Assembly: GCA_036852015.1 (NCBI GenBank)
Contig: JAANDG010000116.1
Location: 1-64,000, forward strand
DNA length: 64,000 bases
Direction of reading: 5' to 3'
From: Pelodera strongyloides
Taxonomy: Eukaryota > Nematoda > Chromadorea > Rhabditida > Rhabditidae
Part shown: piece by piece, positions 48,722 through 64,000 of the stretch
How the letters are laid out: every line of letters begins with the position of its first letter
Numbering within the stretch: the first letter of the stretch is position 1
Program-made: the position numbers and the translations under genes
Notes under the pieces: model-generated
The model's database searches: none
The model's input: only the letters and a program-made list of their open reading frames with translations
Told to the model about the DNA's origin: nothing

Positions 48722-49068
48722 TTATTCAGACATACAATCATCACACATAGACTTAAGCATGTAGAATCCAGGGTCCCGTTTTTTCCAGAAGTCGGGGATC
48801 TTCATTGTAGTTCCAGTCCGGGCGGTGTCTCTTGGCCGATGTGTCCCGTAGAGAGTAGAGGGCAGGGAAGTGACCATTGTCGATTGTAGGGAAGACGGAA
48901 TACAGAGATTACAGAGCGAAACGTCCGTCCTAAGGCTAGGCAAGGGGAGCGCCTTAACTTTATTCCCGACGCCGTGGCATGTTTGCAAGATGGTAGCACT
49001 GGGCGGGATTCGAACCCGGGTCGTATGGGTGAGAGACGAGAATTTTGCCAGTGAGCCACGACGCCCCC
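48722..49068 (-). mobile_element. tRNA-derived SINE-like element
   Basis: The minus strand begins with a tRNA-like head: A-box region GTGGCTCACTGGC and B box GGGTTCGAATCCC (49005-49017). A non-tRNA body of about 270 bp follows and ends near an AATAAA-containing tail. No CCA or proper anticodon stem is present. The head-plus-body structure fits a SINE and not a tRNA gene. Confidence 0.7.
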
Positions 49069-50657
49069 TGATATAGATATATTTGCGGGATCAAAGTTTA
49101 TTTTGACACAAACTTTGAAACATACTTTTGTAGCAATAAACTGCTTGTCTATATGTAGACGTTGACATAATCTCTGTTATTATACCAATGGTGAGTTTGA
49201 AACGTCGATCTCATCAAAAATTCAACTTACAGCGCCCGTTTCACCCTGATATAAATTAAGAATAACGAACTTCTGATATTTGCGGTCGACATTTTAGTGT
49301 CTCTGTAGGTGAACGTAGTCCTGCTGCATCGAGCTTTGATACTGAAAAAATAATAATTAGCTACAGCTACCACAGATCGTGAAAGCAAGAGAAACTACTG
49401 AATATAATTAGAATAAAAACCGAGCTCAATTCATAAATACTGGAATCTGATAAACAAAAATAAGGGAGAAAATAAAACATAAATACAATAAGACGGCCGA
49501 CCACCTCTCGGACTAGAAATAAGTGTGTTGTCTATGCCATATAAATAAAGAAATACATAATAGTTATGGAGGATTTGTGCAAAGCAATCTACAAGCAAAC
49601 GTGTGCAAACCCACAAGTTTGTAGCTCCGCCCATTTTTCAGTATTGTTTTGAATTCGTACAGTTCCCTCCTTTTCAAAGATTTGGTGTACGGTGTTCCTC
49701 GCGCGACATAATAGGCTACGCATTTCACATGACGTTCTATATGATTTTGAATTGCTACGGTATGTGGTGACTATAATACATAGCCATTGTAATGAACTTA
49801 TACACAATCTCGATCTCAATGTTGTATAAACATGTGTGTAAACAAGAAAGCGGAATAATGCCCAGAACACAGAAAAACCGTCCGTGGCCTGTCACCATGT
49901 GCAGCGAAAAAAATATTCAGTTGGTCATGACAACGTCACAAACTGGTCATCAAATGAACAGGCTCACAAAAAATACTAGGAAACCGTCACGAAATGGTTC
50001 ATCTTTTCCTATGCATGCGCCACGTATGTTCTTTATTTTTCATCCTCGGATTCTCGGAACCTTTCGGTGTATTTAATAAATAAATAAAAACTCCACGTCG
50101 ATTTCATCAAAGAGTGATTCTTCCCATCTAGCTTCATACATTTAGAATCCAAACTTTAATGTGCTTTATTAACTTCAATACGTGAAAACAGAATAACGGG
50201 GCCAGGAAAAATAATTGAGCGATACATTTTACTTATATTTATTTACTGTGGAGGTGCTCACCACTCTATGGTACCACTAACCAGAGCGACATTGCACTCA
50301 TATAAACTTTCAGATATATAGCCAACATATCGTAATTTTACAATGTAAGTGAAAACCCTTCTAAAAGACCACCGTTAAAAGATACGAATAATCTACTTCG
50401 GTGAATAATTATCTGATGTTCTAAGTCATAACAGAAACCACACATACCTAGCAATTAGTTAGTTTAAACCCGCTATACAAAGCAATATTGCAAATAACTG
50501 GCGAGACGGGAACATGAGATATATTATAGGTAACGGACTAAACCTGAAGACGTTGAAAGCATGAGCGTAACTGGAAAGCACTAATCAATGAACTATGGCA
50601 GACGAAGCATGATACACAGTAGACCTGGCATCAAGGTAAAGTATCAACTTCGTCAAG

Positions 50658-50720
50658 TTAAAGCGAAATGATACGTGGTTAGTGAAACGGAGGATTTTCA
50701 TGCATCATATGCAAATTAGT
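50658..50720. mobile_element. One end of a CCGG-type MITE
   Basis: TTAAAGCGAAATGATACG followed by GTGAAACGG and ATATGCAAATTAG. No matching right end was found. Confidence 0.5.
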
Positions 50721-51164
50721 CTTCGCAAAATTCATCTCTTATACTTGAAAGCCGTGTCGGACAAACTTGAGGTCAAGTAGGTATTCAGAAGTCAACAATA
50801 AGCATCCGATACTATGAACTAACAAGCGAGAACACAAGGAAAAATGGATGGACTTATCATAAAATCATAAACATATGTAATCATAAGAAATCATAACATA
50901 AGCAAAGTCCACAATATCAAGTGTACAATGGCAAACAATTATAGTTGAAATATTGGGCAACAATACTAATACTAATAATACACTACGCTGCTACACTTAC
51001 TACGGTACTATTATTACTAATGTAGATAGTCAACTTGGCACACATGCACGGTACTACAATATACATACGGAAATGATGCGTGAAGTATTACCATACTTAC
51101 ATTTACAAACTCTTCACATACCAGATTACTCTACTAATTAAGAACAATATAAAAAAGCATCTTC

Positions 51165-55839
<4,675 letters not shown>

Positions 55840-55877
55840 CTGAAATAACTGATTTGAAAACAGGACGCAAAAATTAG

Positions 55878-55950
55878 AGCCCACGGCCGGGATCGAACCG
55901 ACAATCTTCTGATTAGAAGTCAGACGCCTTATCCATTAGGCCACGCGGGC
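55878..55950 (-). tRNA. tRNA-Arg (anticodon TCT)
   Basis: The cloverleaf is complete: acceptor GCCCGCG with CGTGGGC (one G-U), anticodon loop CTTCTAA, T-arm GGTTCGATCCC, TTTTT downstream. It lies just upstream of the first visible PTK2 exon. Confidence 0.95.
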
Positions 55951-56238
55951 ACATGATTGGTGATCGTTTCGGAGCATTTTTGTTCACTATTAATGACATT
56001 TAGGTTTATGTTTTACGTATACTTTTTCCCAATACAAATAAAACCAAGTACACAGTGGCTTCAAGTTATTTCTTTCGGTTTATTTAATTTAAAACCAATC
56101 GGAGCAAAGGAGGAATTCTCTCTAATGTATTTTGAGTCGGTCAAAAATAAAATTAAAGACAGAAAGTAGAATTAGTTTCAAAAAAGTGTACTAATTCTAA
56201 ACTCTTTCAATAAAGAATGTAAAAAAATGAGAAAAAAA

Positions 56239-56311
56239 ATGATCTCGGGCGGGATCGAACCGCCGACCTTCTGTGTGTTAGACAGATGTGATAACCACTA
56301 CACCACGAGAC
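56239..56311 (-). tRNA. tRNA-Val (anticodon AAC)
   Basis: Acceptor GGTCTCG with CGAGATC (one G-U), anticodon loop CTAACAC, T-arm GGTTCGATCCC. It has the same orientation as the Arg gene, about 290 bp from it. Confidence 0.95.
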
Positions 56312-56851
56312 CGATGGCTGCCTGTTGGAAAAAACCCTTCATGCGATGGTAGCCTAACACATTTTTAGGCACTCGCTTTGAAATGATTTATAGTAGATAA
56401 ACTTTCAATTCCCGCATTAAAATAGAATGACAACAAAGACCAAACAGTTACACCGGAGTTCAACTAATTCAAAAACCTTTCAAAAAAAGTGTTCGTCTTA
56501 TGCCCACACGCGTTTATTTAGTGAAAAATGAACGCGGCAAATATTTACACCTTACAAACAGTGAAAGAGTCAGGTAGAAATCAAGGAGTGACAGATAGTG
56601 ACTATTGTTTGGTGTTGAGTAAGAATAAACTGTCGTCTACTTGTCAGTTAAACAAATAGATGCAGAACCCTAAGAAAATATAACTGATGTGTACTGTACT
56701 ACTGTACTATAGTCCCCATCCATAGGAAAACGTGACATGTTTATATGATATGGAAGCAATTGTATTTTATGGTCTGGGTTGCGAAGTAAGGTAGAATCAG
56801 CAAATTAGTGTCCGTCAGGTCGAATATATGCCGCAATTGAAACATCCAACT

Positions 56852-56955
56852 TTAAAGCAGTACTGTACCTAGTTTATGAAATTTGCATGCATATCATATG
56901 TTCAGACACAGTTGTCAAAAATATGATTCACAAACTAGGTACAATACTGCTTTAA
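56852..56955. mobile_element. Short TTAA-flanked MITE with AAGCAGTACTGTACC ends
   Basis: 104 bp, left TTAAAGCAGTACTGTACC, right complement with one change. Arms continue with CTAGTTTATGAA against TTCACAAACTAG. The interior has ATTTGCAT. Confidence 0.8.
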
Positions 56956-57074
56956 TACAGTTTCTTGTTTCACAGTTATGCTTATTTCCAGTTATTATTT
57001 TGGTGTCTGTCTGAAATCTTAGGGCTTTTTGAACATTTTGTTCCTTAGTCAATTCACGTTAGTCTACACTGAGG

Positions 57075-58035
57075 AAACTTGGTCGGGGGGCGGCGCGCCC
57101 CTGGCCCCACTTCGCGGGGCCGCGCACCCCCCGCGCGCCCCACGCCCGTGTCTGGCCCATTGGTCTGGGAAAGACTACACCACCGAAAACCGCGGGGCGG
57201 CTGGTGCGCTAGGAGCGCGCCACAGGTGCGCGAGGACACGTACAATGGAAACTGCCAGATACTCAGTGAAGGGGCATTTACTAGTACGCAGCGAAACCGC
57301 ACTTGTGCTTTTCAACACTTGTGCTCCGGCAAACTGAGTGTTGTCTTATCCAAAAGTTGAAGTACTTGTATGTTGCACCATTTCAATTTAAATTATTGTC
57401 TTATTTAGTAAGTTTGTTGTCTCTATTTATGTTCTAACTAAGAGTAGTAAAATTATGTTTATCGGTAGTTTAGTTTGCATAAAGTATTCATATACCTTCG
57501 ATTTCTCAAATTATTGTTTGCCGCCTAATCTAAAGGCTGCTATTATACCGTAATTGCTTTGGAATAGTGCACAATGTGCGCACTTTCGCATTACTTCTCG
57601 TTCTAATTCTTTTTCATTTCGCTTTGAAAATTATTTTTCTACTCCTTTGGTCTTCGTTTTCTCTATACTATGTTCCTTATTGTAATACATCTCGTAGCCC
57701 TTTTTGTCTCGATAAACCTCCTTTTGATCTTTTCTTCGATGGAGTTGAAAATAATTTTTCCTTAACTTAAATGAATCAGATATAAATTGAAACGTCTCTA
57801 TATTTACAGAGTTAATGGCGGACCCAAAGGCCATCGTGGTATCAACTGCATGATCAGCTCGGGGCGTTTCACGCCCATTTTCCCACGGTCGGCGCGCTCC
57901 CGGCGCACCTACAGCCCACCTTTTGAAGCGGGGCCGCGCGCTCGGGGCCCCGTTTTGGTGGGGCCGCCCTGCCTGGGCCCCGCACTTTTCAGCGCGCCGC
58001 CCCGCCTCATTTAGCGCGCCGCCCCACACCCAAAG
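57075..58035. other. Two GC-rich islands about 700 bp apart
   Basis: 57075-57230 and 57870-58035 are strongly GC-rich (GGCCCC, GCGCGCC, CGGGGC words) in AT-rich surroundings. Their sequences are partly complementary, suggesting the ends or the core of an insertion like the one at 9466. No coding signal. Confidence 0.45.
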
Positions 58036-58348
58036 TTTCACGTTGTAAAGGTTGAAAACGTGAAAACGCCGCGTGAAAACGGCGTGCCACTTTTTCGCCG
58101 CTTGTGAGCCAACTTTCACGTTCTAAGCCCATAGTTCTATCAAAAAATCTCCGTTGTAGATCTTATGATCTCAAAAACTTGCTTCTTATGTCGTATTTGT
58201 TGTTTATTATATTGTTATATGTATGCATACATAAGCGCAATGGGAGAAAAATACACAAAGCAAGCAGCAATCTGCCACACATAAGCGTACAACAAACATA
58301 GGAGAGTACGCGCGTACCGCATAAGTATTTTCTATGTATTGTGAAACA

Positions 58349-58350
<2 letters not shown>

Positions 58351-58390
<40 letters not shown>
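58351..58390. repeat. (TA)n microsatellite
   Basis: About 20 TA units. Confidence 0.9.
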
Positions 58391-58393
<3 letters not shown>

Positions 58394-58618
58394 CAGCTAC
58401 CAAAGTAAACAAATAAAAAACGTTTCCGTGCGGGTACATTGGATAAGTGTTTATTTATGTAAGTGTTAAAAGAAAAAATCCAAATAGAAAAGTTAAGTAA
58501 TGATGTTGTTTATGAAACTGATTGTAAGATTAGTTAGAGCAAATGTCTCTTATGGCTTGGGGCTCTTTGTAAGAGTCTAATAAACATTTAAATATTTAAA
58601 CATTTAAAATACAATCAG

Positions 58619-58845
58619 ATAGCGGCTCCAACCACATCAAGTTATTCGCAAAAGCTCTTACAGGTATAGTAATTCCGTTTTTTTTTGAAAACTTCGGAAT
58701 GACTTTTTACGCCACGCCTAAGCCAGATCCATGTGCCTCTACAACGTAATGCATTATAAGATTTTATAGGACTAGCTACAATATTCATATCAAGTAATCT
58801 CACATCCCTCTACAGGAGATTATTCCGGCCCTGCTGATGTCGTAA
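58619..58845 (+). CDS. Possible terminal exons of an unknown plus-strand gene
   Basis: Two short candidate exons, 58619-58663 and 58816-58845, have AG acceptors, a GTATAG donor and a joined frame ending TAA, followed by AATAAA at 58860. The translation ends QKLLQEIIPALLMS. Another frame is also open through both. There is no upstream exon and no recognisable domain, so this may be chance. Confidence 0.15.
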
Positions 58846-59893
58846 TGACGAAACTTGATAATAAAGACAATTTAACTATGTGTCGTTGATTTTTATTCCG
58901 GGAGTCGTAAATGCTCGAAGATCGGCCTTAACTATCTATATCTTCTCCCATAATGAACCGTATCTCAACAATACCCCTCTATATGCCAAGTTGTCAGCAT
59001 GCATATGCCTTTTGCGCCAAAAACCGGGACTTTTTCCTGTCAATATTAGGTCTTATTATGCCAAATACAAGCTTTTTTGCACCCAAATACAGGCTTCTTC
59101 TACATAGAGTCTTGGAAAATAGACGGCAAAAACCAGATTTCTTTTCCACTAATATACTATTTACATTTGTCGGTATCATTTGGCCCCCGTTGTGTTGGGT
59201 ACTCAACTGGGGGTCGAGAGGGAATGACCGGTTTTCTACTCAAATATATGCATACTAACAAATATCTCTTCGGCATCATTTGTTAAATATTACCCGAGCA
59301 CTGTGCTTGACAGGTCTGATGTAGAAATGTGCTAGCACAAAATTAGCACGGTGCTTTTTGGAAATGAACATGGCAGCGCAAAATGGCGAGATTGGAAATA
59401 GCTTAGAAGGCACAATCAATAAATACTACTGGTTTCCGGGGCATATATATGACGAAATGGAGATTTGTCTTATTTTTTTATTATTATCGTAGACCACATT
59501 TGGGGTGTGCGTGGAGGGCGCCCGTGGTGCGCGAAAAGATATGCACTAGATGACATTTTTGAAGCTGCGCGGCAATTGCGCCAACTAATTTTGTAAAGTC
59601 TTGCGCATCATCTCTGGTGCGCCTCACACGCACACTAGTGAGAAAATCCAGAGACACCGCGCTTCACGACGCGAGCATACTTGCTCGGTACCAACTTACT
59701 AGTGCGACCGTTCTATTGGACAGGCCCACGAGCAAAAAGGGTCCATCAGTTTAATTGCACAGAATGTCCGTAATTTCAGAAATATTTCTGTGAAAACCGC
59801 ATTTCTTTACGCCTAGAACCAGGCTCAGGCCTGGCAGTAACCAGGCCCATTTGAAGGTTGCCGGAAAGTGGGCCTCCTTACCTCCTTAGATAA

Positions 59894-60071
59894 TTAAAGC
59901 GAAATACCGGCCGGTTTTTGAAACGCCTCGCGGACAATTGAATTCCTACATATTTATGCTAATTTACTATAATTTAACTCGATTTTTTTAAATTATGTTC
60001 GTTTGCATAAGCCACATAAGAATGCTGGTATACTCGATGTGTTTCAAAAACCGGCCGGTATTTCGCTTTAA
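59894..60071. mobile_element. CCGG-MITE, well preserved
   Basis: 178 bp with perfect 23-bp-class ends beginning TTAAAGCGAAATACCGGCC. Just before it, 59755-59830 is a fragment of the TTAAAGGGAGA element (TTTCAGAAATATTTCTGTGAA-like). Confidence 0.88.
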
Positions 60072-61994
60072 AAATACTATTTTAAGAGGTTCCTCCGATC
60101 AGACAACCACAAGATGAACGAAGTATAATCTACTATAATCTGTCCTGGTTGACTACAACTACAGTGTTCTTGGCCCTGATGTTGCGTTGCGTGATAACTT
60201 GCAACCAGTTGAAGTTTTCTAGTTTTGTGATATTTCTTGGCCTCCTCTCTAGCTACTATCTACCTGTCTCTTGATGACTCTCCCTCAATTGCTCCCCCTC
60301 TATTTCTCTCTCTCTCTCTTTCTCTCTCTTTCCCTCTCTCTCTCTCTCTCCCAATTGATGAGGAAGGTTAAGCCTTGTCAGTAATCTGGCAAATCTCTCA
60401 AGTTTGCCCTTTCCGCTTGTATTCCGCGAGGTTAAGCCTCATGTCGAATGCGGAAAAACGGGTCCGGAATGGCGGAGAGAAAATAGAGCGAGAAGAAAAG
60501 AGAGAGTGAAAAGATACAGATCGAGAAAAGAGAGTAACGGGGAAAAGAGAGACCCCGATCCGCCCCTTGCTAGAGAAAGAGAAAGAGAGAGAAAGAGAGA
60601 AAGCTGTAGTTCAGGGGCTCCGGCAACCCTACTCATATTATAGAACACCCGGGCACGCGGTGTGGCACTACTTACTAAATTACCATGAGAACACCTAGAG
60701 GAGTTACGACCATATTACTACTAACTACGGTAGGTTATCAGTGCTTTTTAGTACTTTAACTGTTTTAGTATGTGTATGTTGCATTAGCATTGCCATTTGT
60801 GAAAAGTTTCGTGTAACACTTCTTCTTGCGTTCAACGCCTCTATATCTCTTTCTCTCTCTCAAAGACTACTCTTTACTTACATACCTAAGGTGGTTCTAA
60901 TACACGTGCTATCAAACTTAAATAATGAATAATGTACAGATATCGAGTCAAGTTACCTTAATTACAACTGAGACATCAATAATCAGTAATCAATATAGAT
61001 CTATAATCAATAAAAGATATCAAAAGTCCGCTTTATCCCACTGTTTACCCCTATCCTTCTACGCACTTCATATTGCGGTTTTTCTGTAGCGTACGCGTAT
61101 ATCCGTAAGTCCGTAAGGAGAACGCGCATGGATTAAACAAACATACACTTCCGCAGCTTATTTATATTTGGTCACCTTATTCTGTAAATTTAACAAAGTT
61201 TACCAACAAACTATGTTTGTCTGTTTGTGTGGATTACGTTACGCTGGAGAGGTATGTCAAACGCATAACGTGAAAAAACCTACAACGTCGGTAAGGCCCG
61301 CAACTTCATCCGACTGATAGATTTTTTGTCTATAGTATTAGCCATTCGTAAATGTTTCTCTTCTTGCACTAAAAATTATGCTCACTAATAGGTACTGCTT
61401 TACTTTTTAACACGTAAAGATCTTATAATCAAACAAATGAACATTATGTTATACAATCAGCAACTACCAATATTTCCTACCAGTATTTCTCTGTATTTTA
61501 TCATTATCTTTAACACAACATTGAGAGAAACTTGAAAAATTAGACTTGCAAAGAGAATTTTCAAATAGTTACAAAAAAGCGAGCTCGTCGCATAGTTTTG
61601 ATCAAGTTATGTGGAAGGAAAGGTGAAACGCGCGCGCCCAAATTTTTATGATTTGGAAAAACGTCGAACTTGTTTTGTTTACCTTGCGGAATTTACTAAA
61701 CAGTTGACAAATGAGAAAGTTTTATTTAAGTGCCGGGTTTAGCTTGTAGCCCTTCACTTCAGTCTATAGTTAGGGAACTTATCACTGATTATGGAATAAC
61801 AAGGTAATTGGGCGTTATCTCGAGGAATCATACGGAGAACAAGTTAGCTAAGTGGATGAATCTGAACTTTCTCCATCATTAGAAATAAAAGACTTTAGGA
61901 CTTTAGTTCACGGTTAGTGTATGCGTAATTTTTACCAATATTAATACATTATAAGAACTGGCTTATGCCACTCAGCAAGGCTTCTCTTGAGTCT

Positions 61995-62048
61995 CTACGA
62001 CAGGCTTAGGCGTAGGCTTAGGATTAGTCTTAGGCTTAGGCTTAGTCT
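61995..62048. repeat. Degenerate TTAGGC hexamer repeat
   Basis: About eight consecutive six-base units vary around TTAGGC (GGCTTA, GGCGTA, GGCTTA, GGATTA, GTCTTA, GGCTTA, GGCTTA). The sequence resembles a telomere-type repeat. Confidence 0.65.
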
Positions 62049-62264
62049 CGATTACGAGCACAGTAGATTCGAATTTGCCGCATTACCTTACTTATGAAAT
62101 TCAAAGATTATCGAACAAATTTCACATTTATCATACTGAAAATGCAAAACTTTGCCACGTTTATCGGTAATAAATTATTTCCAAAATGTTCTGCAATTTT
62201 TCACTTTGTTTTTATAATTCTATTTGAGAAGAATTGTTTCAATTCACGTAGTCTCTATCTTCTC

Positions 62265-62395
62265 TCTCTCTAACTATCTCTCTCTCTCTCTCTCTCTCTT
62301 TCTTCTCTCTCTCTCTTCACTCTCTCTCTCTCTCTTTCTCTTCACTCTCTCTCTCTCTCTCTGATCACTCTCTGATCACTCTCCCAGTTTCCCAA
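62265..62395. repeat. CT microsatellite
   Basis: Interrupted CT runs. Similar tracts lie at 60302-60350, 63168-63240 and 63735-63832. Confidence 0.9.
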
Positions 62396-64000
62396 CTTTT
62401 TTTTATGCATTTCGCATTTCAGTTTGTGACGCAAAAGGGGTAACATCTAGTTGCTTTAGTTAGAAAATATGTTAAAATGAAGGAGAATATGGTAACACAA
62501 GTAGTAGACCTTATTTTAAGTTAATTAGGGAGCAAGCAAATTTAAAAATTGTTACTCATATCGTGTCAGAAGAGCTAGTCTATCCGTTAGACATAGACCC
62601 CCCCCCAATAAACACGGGTGGGCGCAGCGAACCCCTGGCGCAAACATTTTACGGGCCAACTGTAGGCATGAATATTGCAGAAAAATTCTAAAATTGATAA
62701 AGGACCAGCTAAAAAGGTGCGCGCCGACTTCGCCCTAACTTCGCCAGTTTTTCGCCAAAGAGAGCTGACTGCACTCGCGAGAATCTAGCGAGAGTCTGGA
62801 AGACTGGTCGAGGTGCGCAGCGAAAAGTAAGCGCAACATATTTTTTTGCCGCACACTATCAGAGAATGGTGTTGGAGACATCCTTATAACCAAGACCCAA
62901 GCCTTGTGGACTATTATGTAGAAAATTACTTTCAAGCAGTTTTACAAATCAATCCCTTATAGCTAATAACGATCCGCTCGACTCTCACAGTTCACAGTCC
63001 CATACAATAAATACACAGAGCTTATATATAGAGTAGTTACGCAAGCTCTAACCCTCCAAGCCTTGGATTTCGCAAAAATCGCCCAGCAAGGGCAAGAAGC
63101 GTTTCAATTTCCGGTGTTCGGAGTCTGGATCAGGGAGGATGAAATTCTCTACCCAAATCTTTCTCCATCTCTCTCTCTCTTTCTTAATCTCTCTCTTCCC
63201 CACCTCTCTCTATCTACATCTCTCTCCTTCTCTCTCTCTCCCCTTTTTGATCCAGCCAATGAAGCTGTAACCCAATAGCCTCCGACATTTGCATACGTTA
63301 GTTTTTTGTTTTGAATAGGTTGGACAAGCTTTTGATTGTCTAGGCTCAGTTTTCTACAAAGGGGTAAAGGACTTGATCCGGCCATACTGTGCGGCGGGCG
63401 TTTTAAAAATTGAATAATAAAGGAAGAAAATAAAACAGGCCTAAATATGAGTGCATATCTGCTTAAAAAATAAAAGTGAAGTGGAAAGTCTTGCAAAGAA
63501 CTATCGCACACGGTAACCTGTATATGTACGAGACATACTGCCAAATGTTGATTGATGACTGTTTGGTATAGTTGTTACCTAGATAGGAAGTGGTTACCTT
63601 TGTTGCAAGCTACCCAAAAGGTATCCATCTTCGCTTAGCGGGAATGCGGAGAATTCCAAATATCGTATTAGACGGGATCAGATCAAAGTGTCAATTTTCA
63701 CTAGTAACTATTGAACAAAATCAGACCCCTCTTTCCCGCTCTCTCTCTCCTCTCGCTCTCTCTCCTCTCGCTCTCTCTCTCTATCTCTCTTCGCTCTTCT
63801 CTCCTCTCTCTCTCTCTCTTTCTTTCTCCGCCTCATCCTCTCCAAAAACTTATTTACACTTTGTTGTATATGCGCATACAATACACCCTCGCTTGTTTGG
63901 CTTTTCGGGTATCAACTTACGCAAATGGGAAGAAAGGAAGAAGGCAAAAATATAACTGCCGAATATAGCAGAAGCATCCGAAACATCCGACACTTTTTTG

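Larger units (their letters stand above)
48446..51164. other. Region between the TONSL 5' part and the PTK2 stop codon
   Basis: It holds a SINE-like element (48722-49068), a possible TONSL first exon near 49229-49291, and a one-ended CCGG-MITE start at 50658. The rest is AT-rich without supported exons. Both flanking genes run on the minus strand, so the TONSL promoter should lie here. Confidence 0.5.
55840..64000. other. Right end of the window: PTK2 intron or upstream region
   Basis: On the minus strand this should be intron leading to the PTK2 N-lobe and FERM exons, but I found none. It contains two tRNA genes, three MITE-type insertions, GC-rich islands (57075-57230, 57870-58035), TTAGGC-like hexamers (61995-62048) and CT-rich tracts (60302-60350, 62265-62395, 63168-63240, 63735-63832). 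A weak pair of plus-strand terminal exons is listed separately. The long open frames from 63149 to 63968 come mainly from CT repeats. Confidence 0.6.

Noticed and set aside
57029..57360. Overlapping frames in the GC-rich island
   Set aside because: Long because GC-rich DNA has few stop codons. Low-complexity translation, no family.
63149..63968. Two long open frames near the right end
   Set aside because: Largely CT-repeat translations on opposite strands, with no recognisable domain.

Overview
This is AT-rich animal nuclear DNA with many short introns. The introns follow GT-AG rules, with one probable GC-AG exception. Every identifiable gene is a conserved metazoan gene, and the spaces between exons are crowded with small inverted-repeat transposons. 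I cannot name the species. The absence of vertebrate features, the compact multi-exon genes and the transposon load suggest an invertebrate, possibly an early-branching one. There are no operons, CRISPR arrays, rRNA genes or bacterial features.

Layout. (1) 1-6372, minus strand: the 5' end of an OSBPL9/ORP9-type lipid-transfer protein (PH domain); its 3' part lies beyond position 1. (2) 9101-12193, plus: NDUFS4, a complex I subunit, first copy. (3) 14492-18472, plus: an unrecognised gene for a 143-residue, cysteine-containing protein, with a 241-bp minisatellite in its third intron. (4) 19455-22392, plus: a second, intact NDUFS4 copy with the same five-exon structure. (5) 22826-25951, plus: SS18 (SYT), the BAF-complex subunit. 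(6) 27715-48445, minus: TONSL, at least 34 exons, with TPR, acidic, ankyrin, Ser/Arg-rich, ubiquitin-like and leucine-rich-repeat regions in the same order as the human protein. (7) 51165-55839, minus: the C-terminal half of focal adhesion kinase (PTK2), from the kinase domain middle to the FAT domain; the FERM domain and kinase N-lobe are not seen. (8) 55840-64000: tRNAs, transposon remnants and CT microsatellites, with no convincing gene.

Three tRNA genes lie in introns: Gln-TTG in TONSL, and Arg-TCT and Val-AAC upstream of the first visible PTK2 exon. Two tRNA-derived SINE-like elements lie near or in PTK2.

The most unusual features are a set of TTAA-flanked miniature elements with shared ends but different interiors, some of them perfect palindromes of up to 80 bp per arm; two NDUFS4 paralogues separated by an unknown gene; and splice-acceptor-like sites right next to most start codons. 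All protein names come from residue patterns remembered for these families. No database search was run.
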